Shown here: piece by piece, positions 46,762 to 57,164 of the stretch | How the letters are laid out: every line of letters begins with the position of its first letter | Position numbering within the stretch: position 1 is the first letter of the stretch | Origin: Apodospora peruviana | Lineage: Eukaryota > Ascomycota > Sordariomycetes > Sordariales > Lasiosphaeriaceae | DNA: 64,000 nucleotides | Assembly: GCA_033439685.1 (NCBI GenBank) | Contig: JAUEDM010000008.1 | Span: forward strand, 186,001-250,000 | Direction: 5' to 3' | Program-made: the position numbers and the translations under genes | The notes under the pieces: model-generated | Seen by the model: the letters and a program-made list of their open reading frames with translations, nothing else | Databases searched by the model: none | Told to the model about the DNA's origin: nothing

Positions 46762-48268
46762 TCAGACGAGACGCGGCAGTTGCCACTTGGGACTTAGTGT
46801 AGCGTTCAGACTAGAAATGCTTGTTCCATTGCTACCCTGCATTACGAAATTCATGTTGTACCGCGGTGGGGGCGGCTAGTACAGTAAAGCGCGAGTGTTA
46901 CGTGTAAGGGGGGCATGCTGTGGAGTGGATATGTGCCTTGGTGCTTGCCTCAGGTACCTACATGGAGGTAATTACACGCAAGAGGGCGTATTACCTAAAT
47001 TAGCCAATAAAGCAGCCCGGGTACCCTTATGTACTGTGTACTGGAACCATAGGTGCAGGTTTAGTTCCGATATCACCGCAAAAGGATGCCGATGGGGGCG
47101 GGCCCGGAGATCGGACTCGACCCATGTGCGAAACGGTAGTTACAGTACCTACCTAAGCGAGCGATTGTCGGTGAGATGGTTGTGACTCCTTCGTTCATGG
47201 ACAAGTACATATTTAGCGACGACTAGTATGTCTCAGGTCCACAAGGTCGGTTATCCGCGGTCAATGGTCAGTGGTTGGGCAGATTAATGAGCTCAGCACA
47301 GCCCTGTCATCAGCTCAATCTATCCCTTCACGTGTTCGCAAGCAGGTGCGAGGCATCGTGGCAGTAAGAAGCACCTTACAGATGAAGATGGAGGCATGGA
47401 AGCTTTCTGTGGCTGTGCCCGGCTCCCAATACCACGGTATCCTTTCGCCTCGTAAGCGCGCAATGACGCGGTAGTATAACTTCCTGTTGGTTGGGCGGTC
47501 TGAAGTCTCGGTACTTGTGAATCTCTCGTAAGAACCTTGAACCGGGGTCTCCACCTCATGAACCCGAATCCGAGTAAGGAGCCTGAGCCTTGTTGTGTCT
47601 CCGCCGGGCGGTCTAGTTCGATTTCGGGTGTTCCTTCTACCAAATGCTGAGGGAGATGCCCCGGTTTGTTGCTTGGGGGATAGCACAAAATACCGGTTTC
47701 TCTCAACCGATTCGTATTTTCTTCTAACCAATAGGACCTTGTCATTCGACTCGCTAGTCTGGCAAGCTACAAAAGCTGGCACCTTGGATGGCAGAAAAAT
47801 CGCATGGCTCAGGCTAGTAAGGGGGAGAAAATACGAATCAGTTGAGAGAAACTGGTAGTTCAATGTTGAGAACCACCGGCACCATGCAGTGATCAGAGCG
47901 CCGAGATGATGTGGTAGAACGATGAATGATGTTTTCGAAAGGCTACCTACCAGGTATGCAGATATGCAACATGCCAAAGATAGTCGAGTGAGAAAGACAG
48001 CAAGCTCTATACCGCCAAAAAAAAAAAAAGAAACCGTAACTGAACCCCATCCAGATCGTTGGACTCTCAAACTGGATCGTGCTGTTCATCTTAACACCAC
48101 CTCATCTAGCTAGCCGGCATACGATCCAGTAGTAGTAACGGTGAAACATGGGTCACTCTCCTTCACACCTCGTTCACCGCAGCTCACCCTCAAGCGGATA
48201 CATCTAGCGCAGTCCACATTTTCCACTCTTTACCTACTACTCAGCTAACATCACATTCTCATTCTCTG
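46762..48268. other. Intergenic, 1.5 kb, carrying a MITE-like element
   Basis: There is no gene; the open frames on both strands here arise from the inverted-repeat element at 47691-47857. A 12-13-nt A tract lies near 48019. The promoter of the PrnB-like fusion gene is in the right part. Confidence 0.5.
47691..47857. mobile_element. MITE-like element, 167 bp with 32-bp terminal inverted repeats
   Basis: The arm at 47691-47722 (starts TACCGGTTTCTC) and the reverse complement of 47826-47857 (starts TACCAGTTTCTC) match at 30 of 32 positions. Both differences are transitions. Both ends carry TA, consistent with a Tc1/mariner-type TA target site. The inside is non-coding. It is too short to encode a transposase, so it would be non-autonomous. 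Confidence 0.8.
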
Positions 48269-51262
48269 ATGATCTGTTCCACAATCCTCATGAAGCCCAG
48301 TCGCCAAGATGAAACCCTCCAACCAGGCCAGCTGGCATCTGTACCACGCTTCCAAGAGTTGTTACACCTCGTCAACGACGGTCCTGCCCGCCACTGCTAT
48401 TCCGATGTACACAGAACCACGACCGACCTAGGTCGGGCAGTTCAACTGGGACAACACCGCCGACTAATAGACTCCCTCGCGGCACGCCTGAGTCTCATCA
48501 CCCTGATCGCCATCACAGCAGAGTGCCTCCGCAACCCCGTGTTCTGTTCCGCACTCAGCGTATACTTCACAACCTTGGAACAGGCATATCACTGGCCGAG
48601 GGATGATGCTTCGATCTCAACCCCATCCTCACTCGAGGACCACAAGCTCGTGATTCAAGTCCTCCACCAGCCAGAACTCAGGACCTTGCTCGAGACGAGG
48701 ATGAATGTCTCCCTTCATCACGACCCCAACCCGCAGGTAGTAGCCCAGGCATCCCTCGCCATGGCGCGGTGGATGCTCCACGAAACCGACTTTGGCACCT
48801 CACCACAAAACAAACAAGACCTAGTCAACAGACTCTATCGCACCTGTCGCGGGGATTGGTTCGACCAGGGTTCCTACCTCGACACGTCCAGTCATCTCGA
48901 GTTCAGCCGTCTCCACGAAGCGGTCCGCACAAACGGTACACAGCGCCGCGTGCAGGAGCTATTCGAGGAGACAGGCGGCCTTGCCCGACTCCAGCGGATG
49001 CCAGATCTCCTCCGCTCGTTACCGGCGTCCGCACCAGAAATCTGCTCGGCGCTGGTCAACCTGCAGGTCTCTGTCATCAGAGCAAACGACGAACTCTTCG
49101 GCATGATGATCGACGAAACCATCTGGGGATGTACCTTTGCGCGCTTCTCGAAAGCCGTCGGTGTCTGCACCGTCAGTGCCGGAGGGGCCGACTGTCCCAT
49201 GTTTCGCATGCTGGACGCACTTTGTGGGCGGGCTGACCCTACCGCCCAAGCCATGCTGCTGGAGGAGCTGGACTTCCGGTCAAGATTCTTTCCGCCGAAT
49301 ATGCGAGCTTTGATCGATAATGTTGCTTCTGCGCCGTCGATTCGGCAGCATGTTGCTGACAGGGATGATGCTTTGTCGGCTGCGTTTAGTGCCCTGCAGC
49401 GAGCGCTATGGAGTCTGTATGAGATGCATCGCAAGAAGGGGCTAAGGATAATTTTGGCGCTGAGGGCGGGCCAGGCGCGGACGTCGTCTGGGACGCAAAA
49501 AGCTGCTAGTCCTGAGAAGCATATCGGTGGGATATTGAGCGAGACCATGAGAGTTCGGTTTGGGAATGATCCTGGCGGCTTGAGTACGCTCGCTCATGGG
49601 ACATCAGAGCCGTTGATGTTTGGGCTAGATGGAAAGGTGGAGGTTGCGCATGTTCGGTTTTTGTTGGGGACGCCGTTGGTGATTTTTCCTGGGGATACGG
49701 TGAGAGTGAGCGTGCAGATGAAACCTGGAGGGGGGTGGAAGACACGCACGTACTCGGTCATGCGGACGGAATCGACACCCGGGAATGCGGTTGGAATGGG
49801 GTCTGCGGTCGAGATGGCCACCGCTGTCGAGGTCTGTGTACGGCGGCAAGGTCCGGTCTCGTCGTATCTCTGCAGTCAACATAAAGGAGATGGTTTCGCG
49901 GCCCGAGTGGCAGTCATGCCGGCACCGCATTTTCGCATCGAAGGGAATGTTGCTGTTGATGAGGAGACGATATTCGTTGCTCAGGGTGCCGCTGCTGGAC
50001 TGTTCATCGCCTGGCTTGCACGACATCAACAACATGAACTTGTTGGTCGGTATAGGCTGGTCGTTGGGGCCCGAAGCTGGTCGCAGCTGCCACACGCCGG
50101 CCAGCTGTTGGATCTCCTCATAGACTCACAAACCCAGCACGGCCAAGGCAAAAACAGTCTTCAGATTGCTGTCAGTCTGTCAGCACCTGGACCCGCAGAC
50201 ATCGCCATTCTCTCCATGGTCGGTATCCAAGCACATGCCGGCCGAGTCACGGAATACTTGCGACATCTCGATACTTCGGAAGGACCTATTCGGGCGATAT
50301 ATGTGTGCGGATCCGCCGCCTTTGGGGTAGATGCTGCGCGCTGCATCAGCACTCGCGTTCTCGACAAGAGCAGGGTAATAGTGACAGACGAACCTCATGG
50401 ACCACGGTTACGGCCCATCATCACATCTCGTCTGCCGACCCTGCGTCTACACGTCTCATCCGGGCCTACTCAGCCTTCCATCACCAGGACACCAACATCT
50501 GCATCCAAACGAGTCATCTCACGGGCAGAACTGGCTCAACACAACACCCCAGACAGTCTCTGGATCGCAGTCCACAACAAAGTCTACGACATCACACCAG
50601 TCATAAAATTCCACCCAGGCGGCGAGAAACTCCTCACCTACCGTGCTGGACGACAAGCCGGCGACGTCTTCAACCTCGTTCATGGTGATAGCCACGAGGT
50701 ATCGGCCATGCTGGCGGAGATGGAAACCGGTACCCTCGCTCCAGCCGCTACTGATACAGCTGTCGCAGTCTGGGAAGAACGACTTGACCGCATCGTGGAG
50801 ATACAAAACGATCTCACCAACAATAGTCGGTTCGAGCAGGTGCCCACCGGGGCTGCTGAGCAACTTCCGTACGCGCCGCCGGTGGACGTGATTCGCCGCT
50901 CTTTCCATACATTCTTTGCTAGCTGGATGGACTTTCTCGCCGAGCTTACCACGTCAACAGCGTCTCGAACCGAGGTTCTCGGCAGAGCTTTAGAGCAGGT
51001 CAAGATTGTCTTTGATGAATACCAAGCAAGGATCTACACCGAGGAATTTGATCGTGTTGATTTGTGCGCTGTTGCTTTGCGAGACATTTTTGAGGCGCAC
51101 TTGGCGTCAGTCAGTAGGATTCATGCCGAGATAGATGGGGTGAAACGCGAGGTTTTGTGTTGTATAGAGAGTGGAATGGCTCCCGATGAGGAAGTTTTGC
51201 GAAAGACGGCTGCGCGGTTTACGAGGGTGTTGGAGGAGATGGCTCGGTCTTTTCGGGAATAA
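48269..51262 (+). CDS. PrnB-like heme oxygenase fused to FNR-type reductase and cytochrome b5
   Basis: This is a single frame of 997 residues. About 1-420 resembles the indoleamine-dioxygenase superfamily branch of PrnB, the heme enzyme that rearranges 7-chlorotryptophan in pyrrolnitrin synthesis. The cues are a block around PMFRMLDAL, a helix ending SLYEMHRKKGLRI (His387 is a candidate heme ligand) and a following GGILSE. About 430-740 reads as a ferredoxin-NADP-reductase-like unit, with the FAD motif RTYSVM at 493 and a nucleotide-binding strand IFVAQGAAAGLF. About 755-825 is a cytochrome b5 domain with HPGG (His782) and the second axial His805 in NLVHGDSH. About 830-997 is helical, with no family recognised. 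The order suggests electrons pass from NAD(P)H through flavin and b5 to the heme oxygenase in one chain. Its neighbours are the methyltransferase and OYE on the same strand. A tryptophan-derived substrate is inferred, not shown. A start at Met10 is also possible. Confidence 0.82.
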   Translation: MICSTILMKPSRQDETLQPGQLASVPRFQELLHLVNDGPARHCYSDVHRTTTDLGRAVQLGQHRRLIDSLAARLSLITLIAITAECLRNPVFCSALSVYFTTLEQAYHWPRDDASISTPSSLEDHKLVIQVLHQPELRTLLETRMNVSLHHDPNPQVVAQASLAMARWMLHETDFGTSPQNKQDLVNRLYRTCRGDWFDQGSYLDTSSHLEFSRLHEAVRTNGTQRRVQELFEETGGLARLQRMPDLLRSLPASAPEICSALVNLQVSVIRANDELFGMMIDETIWGCTFARFSKAVGVCTVSAGGADCPMFRMLDALCGRADPTAQAMLLEELDFRSRFFPPNMRALIDNVASAPSIRQHVADRDDALSAAFSALQRALWSLYEMHRKKGLRIILALRAGQARTSSGTQKAASPEKHIGGILSETMRVRFGNDPGGLSTLAHGTSEPLMFGLDGKVEVAHVRFLLGTPLVIFPGDTVRVSVQMKPGGGWKTRTYSVMRTESTPGNAVGMGSAVEMATAVEVCVRRQGPVSSYLCSQHKGDGFAARVAVMPAPHFRIEGNVAVDEETIFVAQGAAAGLFIAWLARHQQHELVGRYRLVVGARSWSQLPHAGQLLDLLIDSQTQHGQGKNSLQIAVSLSAPGPADIAILSMVGIQAHAGRVTEYLRHLDTSEGPIRAIYVCGSAAFGVDAARCISTRVLDKSRVIVTDEPHGPRLRPIITSRLPTLRLHVSSGPTQPSITRTPTSASKRVISRAELAQHNTPDSLWIAVHNKVYDITPVIKFHPGGEKLLTYRAGRQAGDVFNLVHGDSHEVSAMLAEMETGTLAPAATDTAVAVWEERLDRIVEIQNDLTNNSRFEQVPTGAAEQLPYAPPVDVIRRSFHTFFASWMDFLAELTTSTASRTEVLGRALEQVKIVFDEYQARIYTEEFDRVDLCAVALRDIFEAHLASVSRIHAEIDGVKREVLCCIESGMAPDEEVLRKTAARFTRVLEEMARSFRE

Positions 51263-51845
51263 CACGCGTTCCAGTTATAAATTCAGAATCGGTCGATGAA
51301 CAGAAACTCGGTACAACTTTGAAGATCGGATTTGTCAGTTCTTCATATGTTGACCCTTACTCAGGTACCTACCTACCTACCTACCTGTAACCTCACCTGG
51401 TAGGCAGTCGCCCCCGTTATGGATCTTGTACCGTCTTTCACGGGACGATCGAATGTGTGCTTTAACCTTATCGTATCGCCAAGAATACTTGATAAGGACC
51501 AATTGCTTACTGATAAACTGCATGTTCTCCATTGCGGGAGGAGACGTTGTTCCCGGCAGGCTTCGGCAGTTGGACCAGAAGCTTCCTGATCAAATGTCCG
51601 ACTCCAATTGATGATGTAATTGATTTTGCCGCGGCGGGCAAATCCAGGCCGCAAATTTGCAATTTGACTCGCCGTCCTGCAATGGCATTATTAAGCTCGT
51701 CCAATAATTGAGCCGATTAAAGCTTCCATAAAACCATCTTAAAAACTGGCTCCCGAATGCAAGTCAGAACTCAATTTCTCAGTTCAACCCAACAACAGAT
51801 CAACCTTACATCTCAACCTTACATCTCAACCTCAAACCTCAAAAG
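51263..51845. other. Intergenic, 0.58 kb
   Basis: It contains an ACCT tetranucleotide run at about 51367-51387 and the promoter of the OYE gene, whose last 60 bp hold a CATCTCAACCTTA-like direct repeat. Confidence 0.5.
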
Positions 51846-53213
51846 ATGTTTACACTCGTCCGCACAAACGGTGTCCACCCCCACCACGGCGTCGCGGCCG
51901 TCGACCCATCGCACGGCAAGGGCCCCAACGAAGAGAAAACACCGCAACAAAGCGATGGGGAATTGTACAACGAACCCGCCGAAGGCGTCCCCTACTTCAC
52001 GCCGGCGCAGAAACCGCCGGCCGGCACGGCCGTAACCCCACAGCCGGACAACAAGCCCATCCCAAAACTCTTCAGACCTCTCAAGATCCGCGGCGTGGAG
52101 TTCCAGAACCGCGTCATGCTGTCTCCGTTATGCCAATACAGCGCGCACGAGGGCTTCCACACCCCCTGGCACGTCACCCATCTCGGGGGCATCATCCAGC
52201 GCGGCCCTGCCCTAACGATAGTAGAAGCCACCGCCGTCCAAGCAAACGGGCGCATCACACCCGAAGACTCAGGGATCTGGCTCGACGCGCACATCGGCCC
52301 CCTCAAGCAACACACCGATTTCGCGCACTCGCAGGGCCAGAAGATCGGCATCCAGATCGCGCACGCCGGCCGCAAGGCGTCGACAGTCGCGCCGTGGTTG
52401 TCGATGGGCTCGACGGCCTCCGAGGCAGTGGGCGGCTGGCCTGATGACTGCGTTGCGCCCAGCGCGATACCCTATAACGAGAAATTTCCTGTCCCGAGAG
52501 AGATGTCGCTTAAGGAGATCGAGCAGCTGAAGAAAGACTTTGTTGCCGCGGCGAAGCGGGCTGTTGCTGCTGGGTTTGATGTTATCGAGCTGCATAATGC
52601 TCATGGATATTTGTTGCATGAGTTTCTTTCGCCTGCGAGTAACCAGCGCAAGGATCAATATGGTGGTAGCTTTGAGAACCGCGTTCGGCTGACACTCGAG
52701 ACTGTCGAGCTTGTTCGTGCGGCGATTCCGGATACCATGCCGCTGTTTGTGAGGATTAGTGCGACCGACTGGCTGGAGGAGGCGGAGGGGTATACCGGCG
52801 AGAGCTGGACGCTCGAGGACAGCTGCAAGCTCGCGCCATTGCTTGCCGAGCGCGGCGTGGATCTTCTTGATGTTTCTAGCGGTGGTAATCATCCCCAGCA
52901 AAAGGTGAAGGCTGGCCCTGGGTACCAGGCGCCGTTTGCGAAGAAGATCAAGAAGGTTGTGGGCGACAAGATGCTTGTTTCTACGGTGGGGAGTATCACC
53001 GGAGGAAAGCAGGCAGATGAGCTGCTTGAGGGCGGTAAAGGCGAGGATGATGAGCCGCTGGATGTTGTTTTGGCCGGCCGCATGTTCCAGAAGAATCCTG
53101 GTTTGGTCTGGGCGTGGGCTGAGGAGCTCGGTGTTGGGATTTATCAGGCTAATCAGATTGGCTGGGGATTTGGTGGACGGGCGACGAGAGCGCCGAAGAA
53201 GAATAAGCTTTGA
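51846..53213 (+). CDS. Old Yellow Enzyme family NADH:flavin oxidoreductase
   Basis: This is an intronless frame of 455 residues. After an extension of about 70 residues the TIM barrel begins (KLFRPLKIRGVEFQNRVMLS). Recognisable elements are CQYSAHEGFHTPWHVTHLG, IQIAHAGRKAST (catalytic and substrate-binding His), ELHNAHGYLLHEFLSP, QYGGSFENR and, near the end, the FMN-phosphate segment VLAGRMFQKNPGLVW. The motif set matches the YqjM-like class of OYE, which reduces activated C=C bonds using FMN and NAD(P)H. Similar proteins act in secondary metabolism but also in general xenobiotic reduction. It is the last plus-strand gene of the group that starts at the DHA1 exporter, making it a plausible tailoring reductase. 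The N-terminal extension is longer than in bacterial members. Confidence 0.93.
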   Translation: MFTLVRTNGVHPHHGVAAVDPSHGKGPNEEKTPQQSDGELYNEPAEGVPYFTPAQKPPAGTAVTPQPDNKPIPKLFRPLKIRGVEFQNRVMLSPLCQYSAHEGFHTPWHVTHLGGIIQRGPALTIVEATAVQANGRITPEDSGIWLDAHIGPLKQHTDFAHSQGQKIGIQIAHAGRKASTVAPWLSMGSTASEAVGGWPDDCVAPSAIPYNEKFPVPREMSLKEIEQLKKDFVAAAKRAVAAGFDVIELHNAHGYLLHEFLSPASNQRKDQYGGSFENRVRLTLETVELVRAAIPDTMPLFVRISATDWLEEAEGYTGESWTLEDSCKLAPLLAERGVDLLDVSSGGNHPQQKVKAGPGYQAPFAKKIKKVVGDKMLVSTVGSITGGKQADELLEGGKGEDDEPLDVVLAGRMFQKNPGLVWAWAEELGVGIYQANQIGWGFGGRATRAPKKNKL

Positions 53214-55306
53214 AAGTATCAAAGTATCAGATGACTGGAAGGGAAATGGTAGAAGAAAGATTAGATCTGACAAAGACAGCGAGACTGCAGTAGAAAGATG
53301 TTTATTTTTATTTGTAACGATCTGTCGACGCCCACTTTTCATCCGTCCTTCCAGTCACAACACTGAATAGCTGTGACATGATTCCGACAGCAGTCGATAC
53401 CATACTGGATGGACCCTTGTGCCTGCAGATCATCGTTACTCTCTGTTAGGTACGGCAGACGAGCGAAGCCCACCTAGGTGCATATGTCGAGTTGGATGTA
53501 GCGTGCTTATCTGCATAACAAAGTCAGAGTACCTCAGATACATGTTGATAGGTAGGGAGGTGTCAAACTCGGCTAGCTACCAGGTCAGATCAATTGTTGG
53601 AGAGAATAGACCAGAGAGTCGCAGATGACGAGTTCACGTCGTCCGACGCGGCGGTGGTGGTAGTGCTACTCTTCGCGTTTGTGTTTGTGTTTGTGCTTGT
53701 GCCAATGCCAGCAGCGCCTGGCCGGCGGTTAGCTGAAGATACCACGACGACTTTCTTTGGTTCAGTCGGCATTGTGAATGTGAACATGAAGTGTGTGCTG
53801 TCGTCTGTTGGACACATGTAAGAAGAGCAGGTCAAGAAGGAGATTGTGCTCGGTACGGGTTCAATATTATGGTCAGTTCGATCTCCACTGGTGACTTCAT
53901 TATGATGATTTGCCAGATTGTGATCGTGATGTCGCGGTAACGTCATAACGCACATGGATCTGGCCAATACAAACGGGCAATATCAGGGAATGACTTTCAG
54001 AGCACGGGCAGGTCTGGAATGAAAGGTTAGTCCTTTTGGTGTTCGGTCTGAGCATGAGTTCAGACGAGTTGTCTTGGGATTGAGACTGGAAGTACTGAAG
54101 TACGGGGTAAGGCTGTAGGTTCAGCTGCTTACGTGGTACTGATTACCCTTCAGGGCTGACCAGCCATGCGGCTTTTCATTCTTCTCTTTCAGGAAGTCAA
54201 TCAGTTGGCAAAGTGCGTACCTGCATATAAAGTTCCGAGGAGGTGGTCATTGAACTCCTTGCTTGATTGATTAAAAATCTATGGTAGTAACGGTCCTCAT
54301 CCCGCGTTTCAGGGTTATGTATGGCGCTACAATCTGGGAGATGTTTCCTACAGTCCCCCAGGTTCGTCTCTTGGTAAATTATGAGGCTGACGAAGCTGTA
54401 AGAAGCCGCTCGGCATTGTGGTTCCTTACCCGGCTCTCTATGTCTCTCACACACATGAGTCACACACGCAACTCTCTTCTCTCTCTTTCACATTAGGAAA
54501 TTCACATGACGATCTCAATTCCCTGGTGTTATCGCCGCGACGCCACTTTTCCAACTTTTTGAACCAACGAGCCATCAATTCGCTCTGGTGCTCTTCCGTG
54601 CTGGTGGCAAAAGTGAGGCTCTCGTCTAATGTTTCATGCCCCTTTAGGTATGCCCGAGTTTTAGACGTATAACCACCAAACATGCAGTAAGCCCTGGTTC
54701 CACCCTCCTTATCTGATTATGCCGACAACCACGTTGAAAACAACTCAAACTCAAACGTCTAAGCAAATCTAGTCCTCTCATCCGTCCACGGAGCCAGACA
54801 CACACACTGCCCCTCAACTTGCAACCAAGTAACCTAGCAACGTAGGCTTAGACTTTATTCCATGTCATGGGTGAGTTTGCGGGTGTTTATTTATTAGTGA
54901 AGCCGTTGTATCGTGTATAGGAGCCATACAAATGCACGATACAGCCGTTTGTGAAATGAATGTTTGCGTATCCAGCCGCTTATATACCGAGAGTAACTCA
55001 GCAGCCGGGAGCCGCAATACTGCCGCTCCAGACATTTAGTGGAAAACTAACCAACAACCTAGGTACTCAAGGATACCAATGACTGGGCGAAGGCAATGCG
55101 TGCCACGAGAAAGTACAAAAAGAATGTAAAGATGCAAATCAACCATTTATCAATCAATCTCTGGACTCCACCCATCCGCGACCTTGACGAAGGACAAGGC
55201 TGTCACTCGTCGCTAATGGACAAACTCAGCAGCCCACTTTCAGCGGGATACAAGGTAGCCAGCGCTGAGGGATGTTGCTTGAGTATTCTGTCCAAACGTC
55301 GTCACT
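53214..55306. other. Gene-free stretch, 2.1 kb
   Basis: No gene could be supported. A GTTTGT repeat lies at about 53677-53702. It marks the right end of the dense biosynthetic region. Confidence 0.5.
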
Positions 55307-55918
55307 CTAGTCGCAAATTCCCTCATCGCACTTGGGCTTCTCAACGTAGTTGAAGGTCAGCTGGCCATATTTAACATCGTTGTCCCTCAACGGTGCGCTG
55401 CCGCACGTCTTGCACTTATGGTCGACGATAGCCTGTGCCAGCCGCTTGACCGTCCTTCCGTCCATGCCGTCGATGCTCTGGACGAAGGCGCAGATGCCGC
55501 CGCCGAGCTGCGGTGCTGCTCAGAAATGTGGTTAGCAAAAAGAATTCCTAGAGGAGCACGGTCTCATGAAGCAGAAACATGTCTCAAGGGCAGTCAGATC
55601 TAAAAGGGCCCTGCAATAACGACATGCGCACTTGCGAGGCACTTTCTAGAAACGGCAGAAATGAAATTCCCAAGACGTACTCCACGGGATCGGGAACGAG
55701 GGGCCGACCCTAGGGTCGCACGCGATATGTTCGCCCGCCTTGAAGTACTTGTTGTCGTTGATGCCGTTGATGCTATTGCGCAGGTTTTCCGCCGCCAAGC
55801 CGTCCGTCCCAATCGAGCACATGCCGCTGCCGCGGCAGTTGATGCCGAGGCTTTGGGAGGTGACCGCAAGAAGACCCAGGATGAGGGCTGAGAGGTGGTG
55901 GGGCTGGAAAGGATGCAT
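55307..55918 (-). CDS. KP4-killer-toxin-like small secreted protein (copy A)
   Basis: There are two exons, 55918-55681 and about 55515-55307. The intron donor GTACGT is clear, while the acceptor lies within a cluster of CAG/GAG near 55510-55520. The product has a signal peptide (ILGLLAVTSQSLG), then the family-defining GINCRGSGMC, a GEHIAC element, and a C-terminal block with QLTFNYV near the end. KP4 was first known as a virus-encoded calcium-channel-blocking killer toxin of a smut fungus; KP4-like genes occur on the chromosomes of many ascomycetes. The short cysteine-rich secreted form fits. Its role in this organism (antagonism, own physiology or host interaction) is unknown. It is divergent from a second copy 1.25 kb away. 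Confidence 0.85.
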
Positions 55919-56447
55919 CGTTGCTGAAGGGTTGGAGTGTGTTGCTGGTGAGGCAGGTTATGTTTGATAGCCGAATCTGGGTAGTAGAGAGAGACGAAGA
56001 ATTGTGATTTGGTGATACTTGAGGCTAGTGTCTGTAAGAATGGAAAAGATGGATGTCAAATGTCGTCCTGAGCGCCGAAGTGTTACGAGGGATTTGACCA
56101 CATATATACCCACAGCAAGGCAGGTAGCGGCTAGGTAGACATATCTTCAAGGTAAAGGAGGTAATCGAAAGACACTCAGTCAGGTGTACAAACTTGAAAG
56201 TGAGCTTGGTCTCCGGGCGGCCGCATCAGTCAGCGCCAAATTCAGACTGTGGGACACACGTGGTGTCCATTTCAAGTAGTACTTCCAAACTTACTCGCCG
56301 ATCGAATATGTTCTAGCCGATGGTCATTTGAAGATGACCTGCAATGACATACCAATATGACACTCATGACTACCAGCCTCTACGATCGGTGGGTATGGTA
56401 CTCGGCGATAATTCGCCGATTCATTGAGGTATGTTAGTAAGCTTGGG

Positions 56448-56765
56448 GTCGTACGAGAAATGAAATTCATGCTCTCTACACCTCTAGAGGGTGTTTGTTT
56501 TTAGCCCCAAAGCTGTTTGTGCTTACATTTATGCTCTCTACCGGTTTCTCAGGAGAAACCGGTAGGTTTGTCATACTTGCTCTGTGCCTTAAAAGCTGAT
56601 TGTGCTTACATTCATCTTCTCTAAGTTTGTCTCAGGTTTGCCAGCCGCAAAATTGATAGTGCTTACCCGAATGTGCCATGAAGGCACGTTAGTAAGTTTT
56701 AGGTCTGTACGAGAAATGACATTTATGCGTTCTAAGCCTGTTACCCCTAAAGCTAATTGTGCTTG
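56448..56765. repeat. Degenerate tandem array with internal palindromes
   Basis: About four imperfect units share ATGCTCTCTA-like openings and AAAGCTGxTTGTGCTTAC-like closings (copies near 56464, 56527, 56610 and 56715). A flanking segment, GTTAGTAAG to ACGAGAAATG, occurs at both ends (near 56423-56461 and 56690-56720). One unit carries a perfect 13-bp inverted repeat with a 2-nt loop (56538-56565). Another has ACACC/GGTGT arms and a third GTGCC/GGCAC. Confidence 0.65.
56538..56565. repeat. Perfect 13-bp hairpin within the repeat array
   Basis: CTACCGGTTTCTC, loop AG, GAGAAACCGGTAG. The palindromic core ACCGGT occurs in both arms. Confidence 0.85.
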
Positions 56766-57164
56766 CCTAGATATGTCCAAGATACCTAAGTATGAGTGGT
56801 GGCGCAGTCTCGTATCATCGCTTCGGGTAACCAGATGGGGTCCAAGTGTGTAAGTGCTCACAACCAAGTTGTCTGGGGCCGATTCGAGTTCACAGGCACC
56901 ATTGCTCCTGGTTGTATTAAAGTCGGTATATATATCTCCTTCTGCCGACGTACCATCTCCACTCACTGACCCAAACCAGTGCTCGCCATCCGCTTCAAGC
57001 ACTACACTTTGTTCTCCAAGCCCTGCTCGCTAAACCATACGAAGCAATCCCAACAACCACATGTAAGCACTCTATGCCAGAAGTCGGAAACTTGTTGTTC
57101 GTTGCCTCTGACTAGACTTTGTAGCCACACCATTCCTTGAGGTCAAGTAGCACCACCAATAACC

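Larger units (their letters stand above)
55919..57164. other. Intergenic between the divergent KP4-like genes, with repeat array
   Basis: This 1.25-kb region holds both promoters and the degenerate hairpin-bearing repeats at 56448-56765. No gene was recognised. Confidence 0.55.

Noticed and set aside
46762..48268. Overlapping frames on both strands with similar peptides (up to 251 codons)
   Set aside because: The similarity of the two strands is explained by the terminal inverted repeats of the MITE-like element.
28927..53213. Cluster halogenase, P450 or Zn2Cys6 regulator
   Set aside because: Looked for in all frames of the cluster and flanks; none was seen in the window.
52269..53342. Long minus-strand open frame of 357 codons
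   Set aside because: It is the antisense of the OYE gene, whose plus frame carries all family motifs. The minus translation is basic and unstructured.
53590..53967. Minus-strand frame of 125 codons, Thr/Asn-rich C-terminus
   Set aside because: No domain, no signal peptide and no splice-supported extension; the low-complexity part comes from a GTTTGT repeat.
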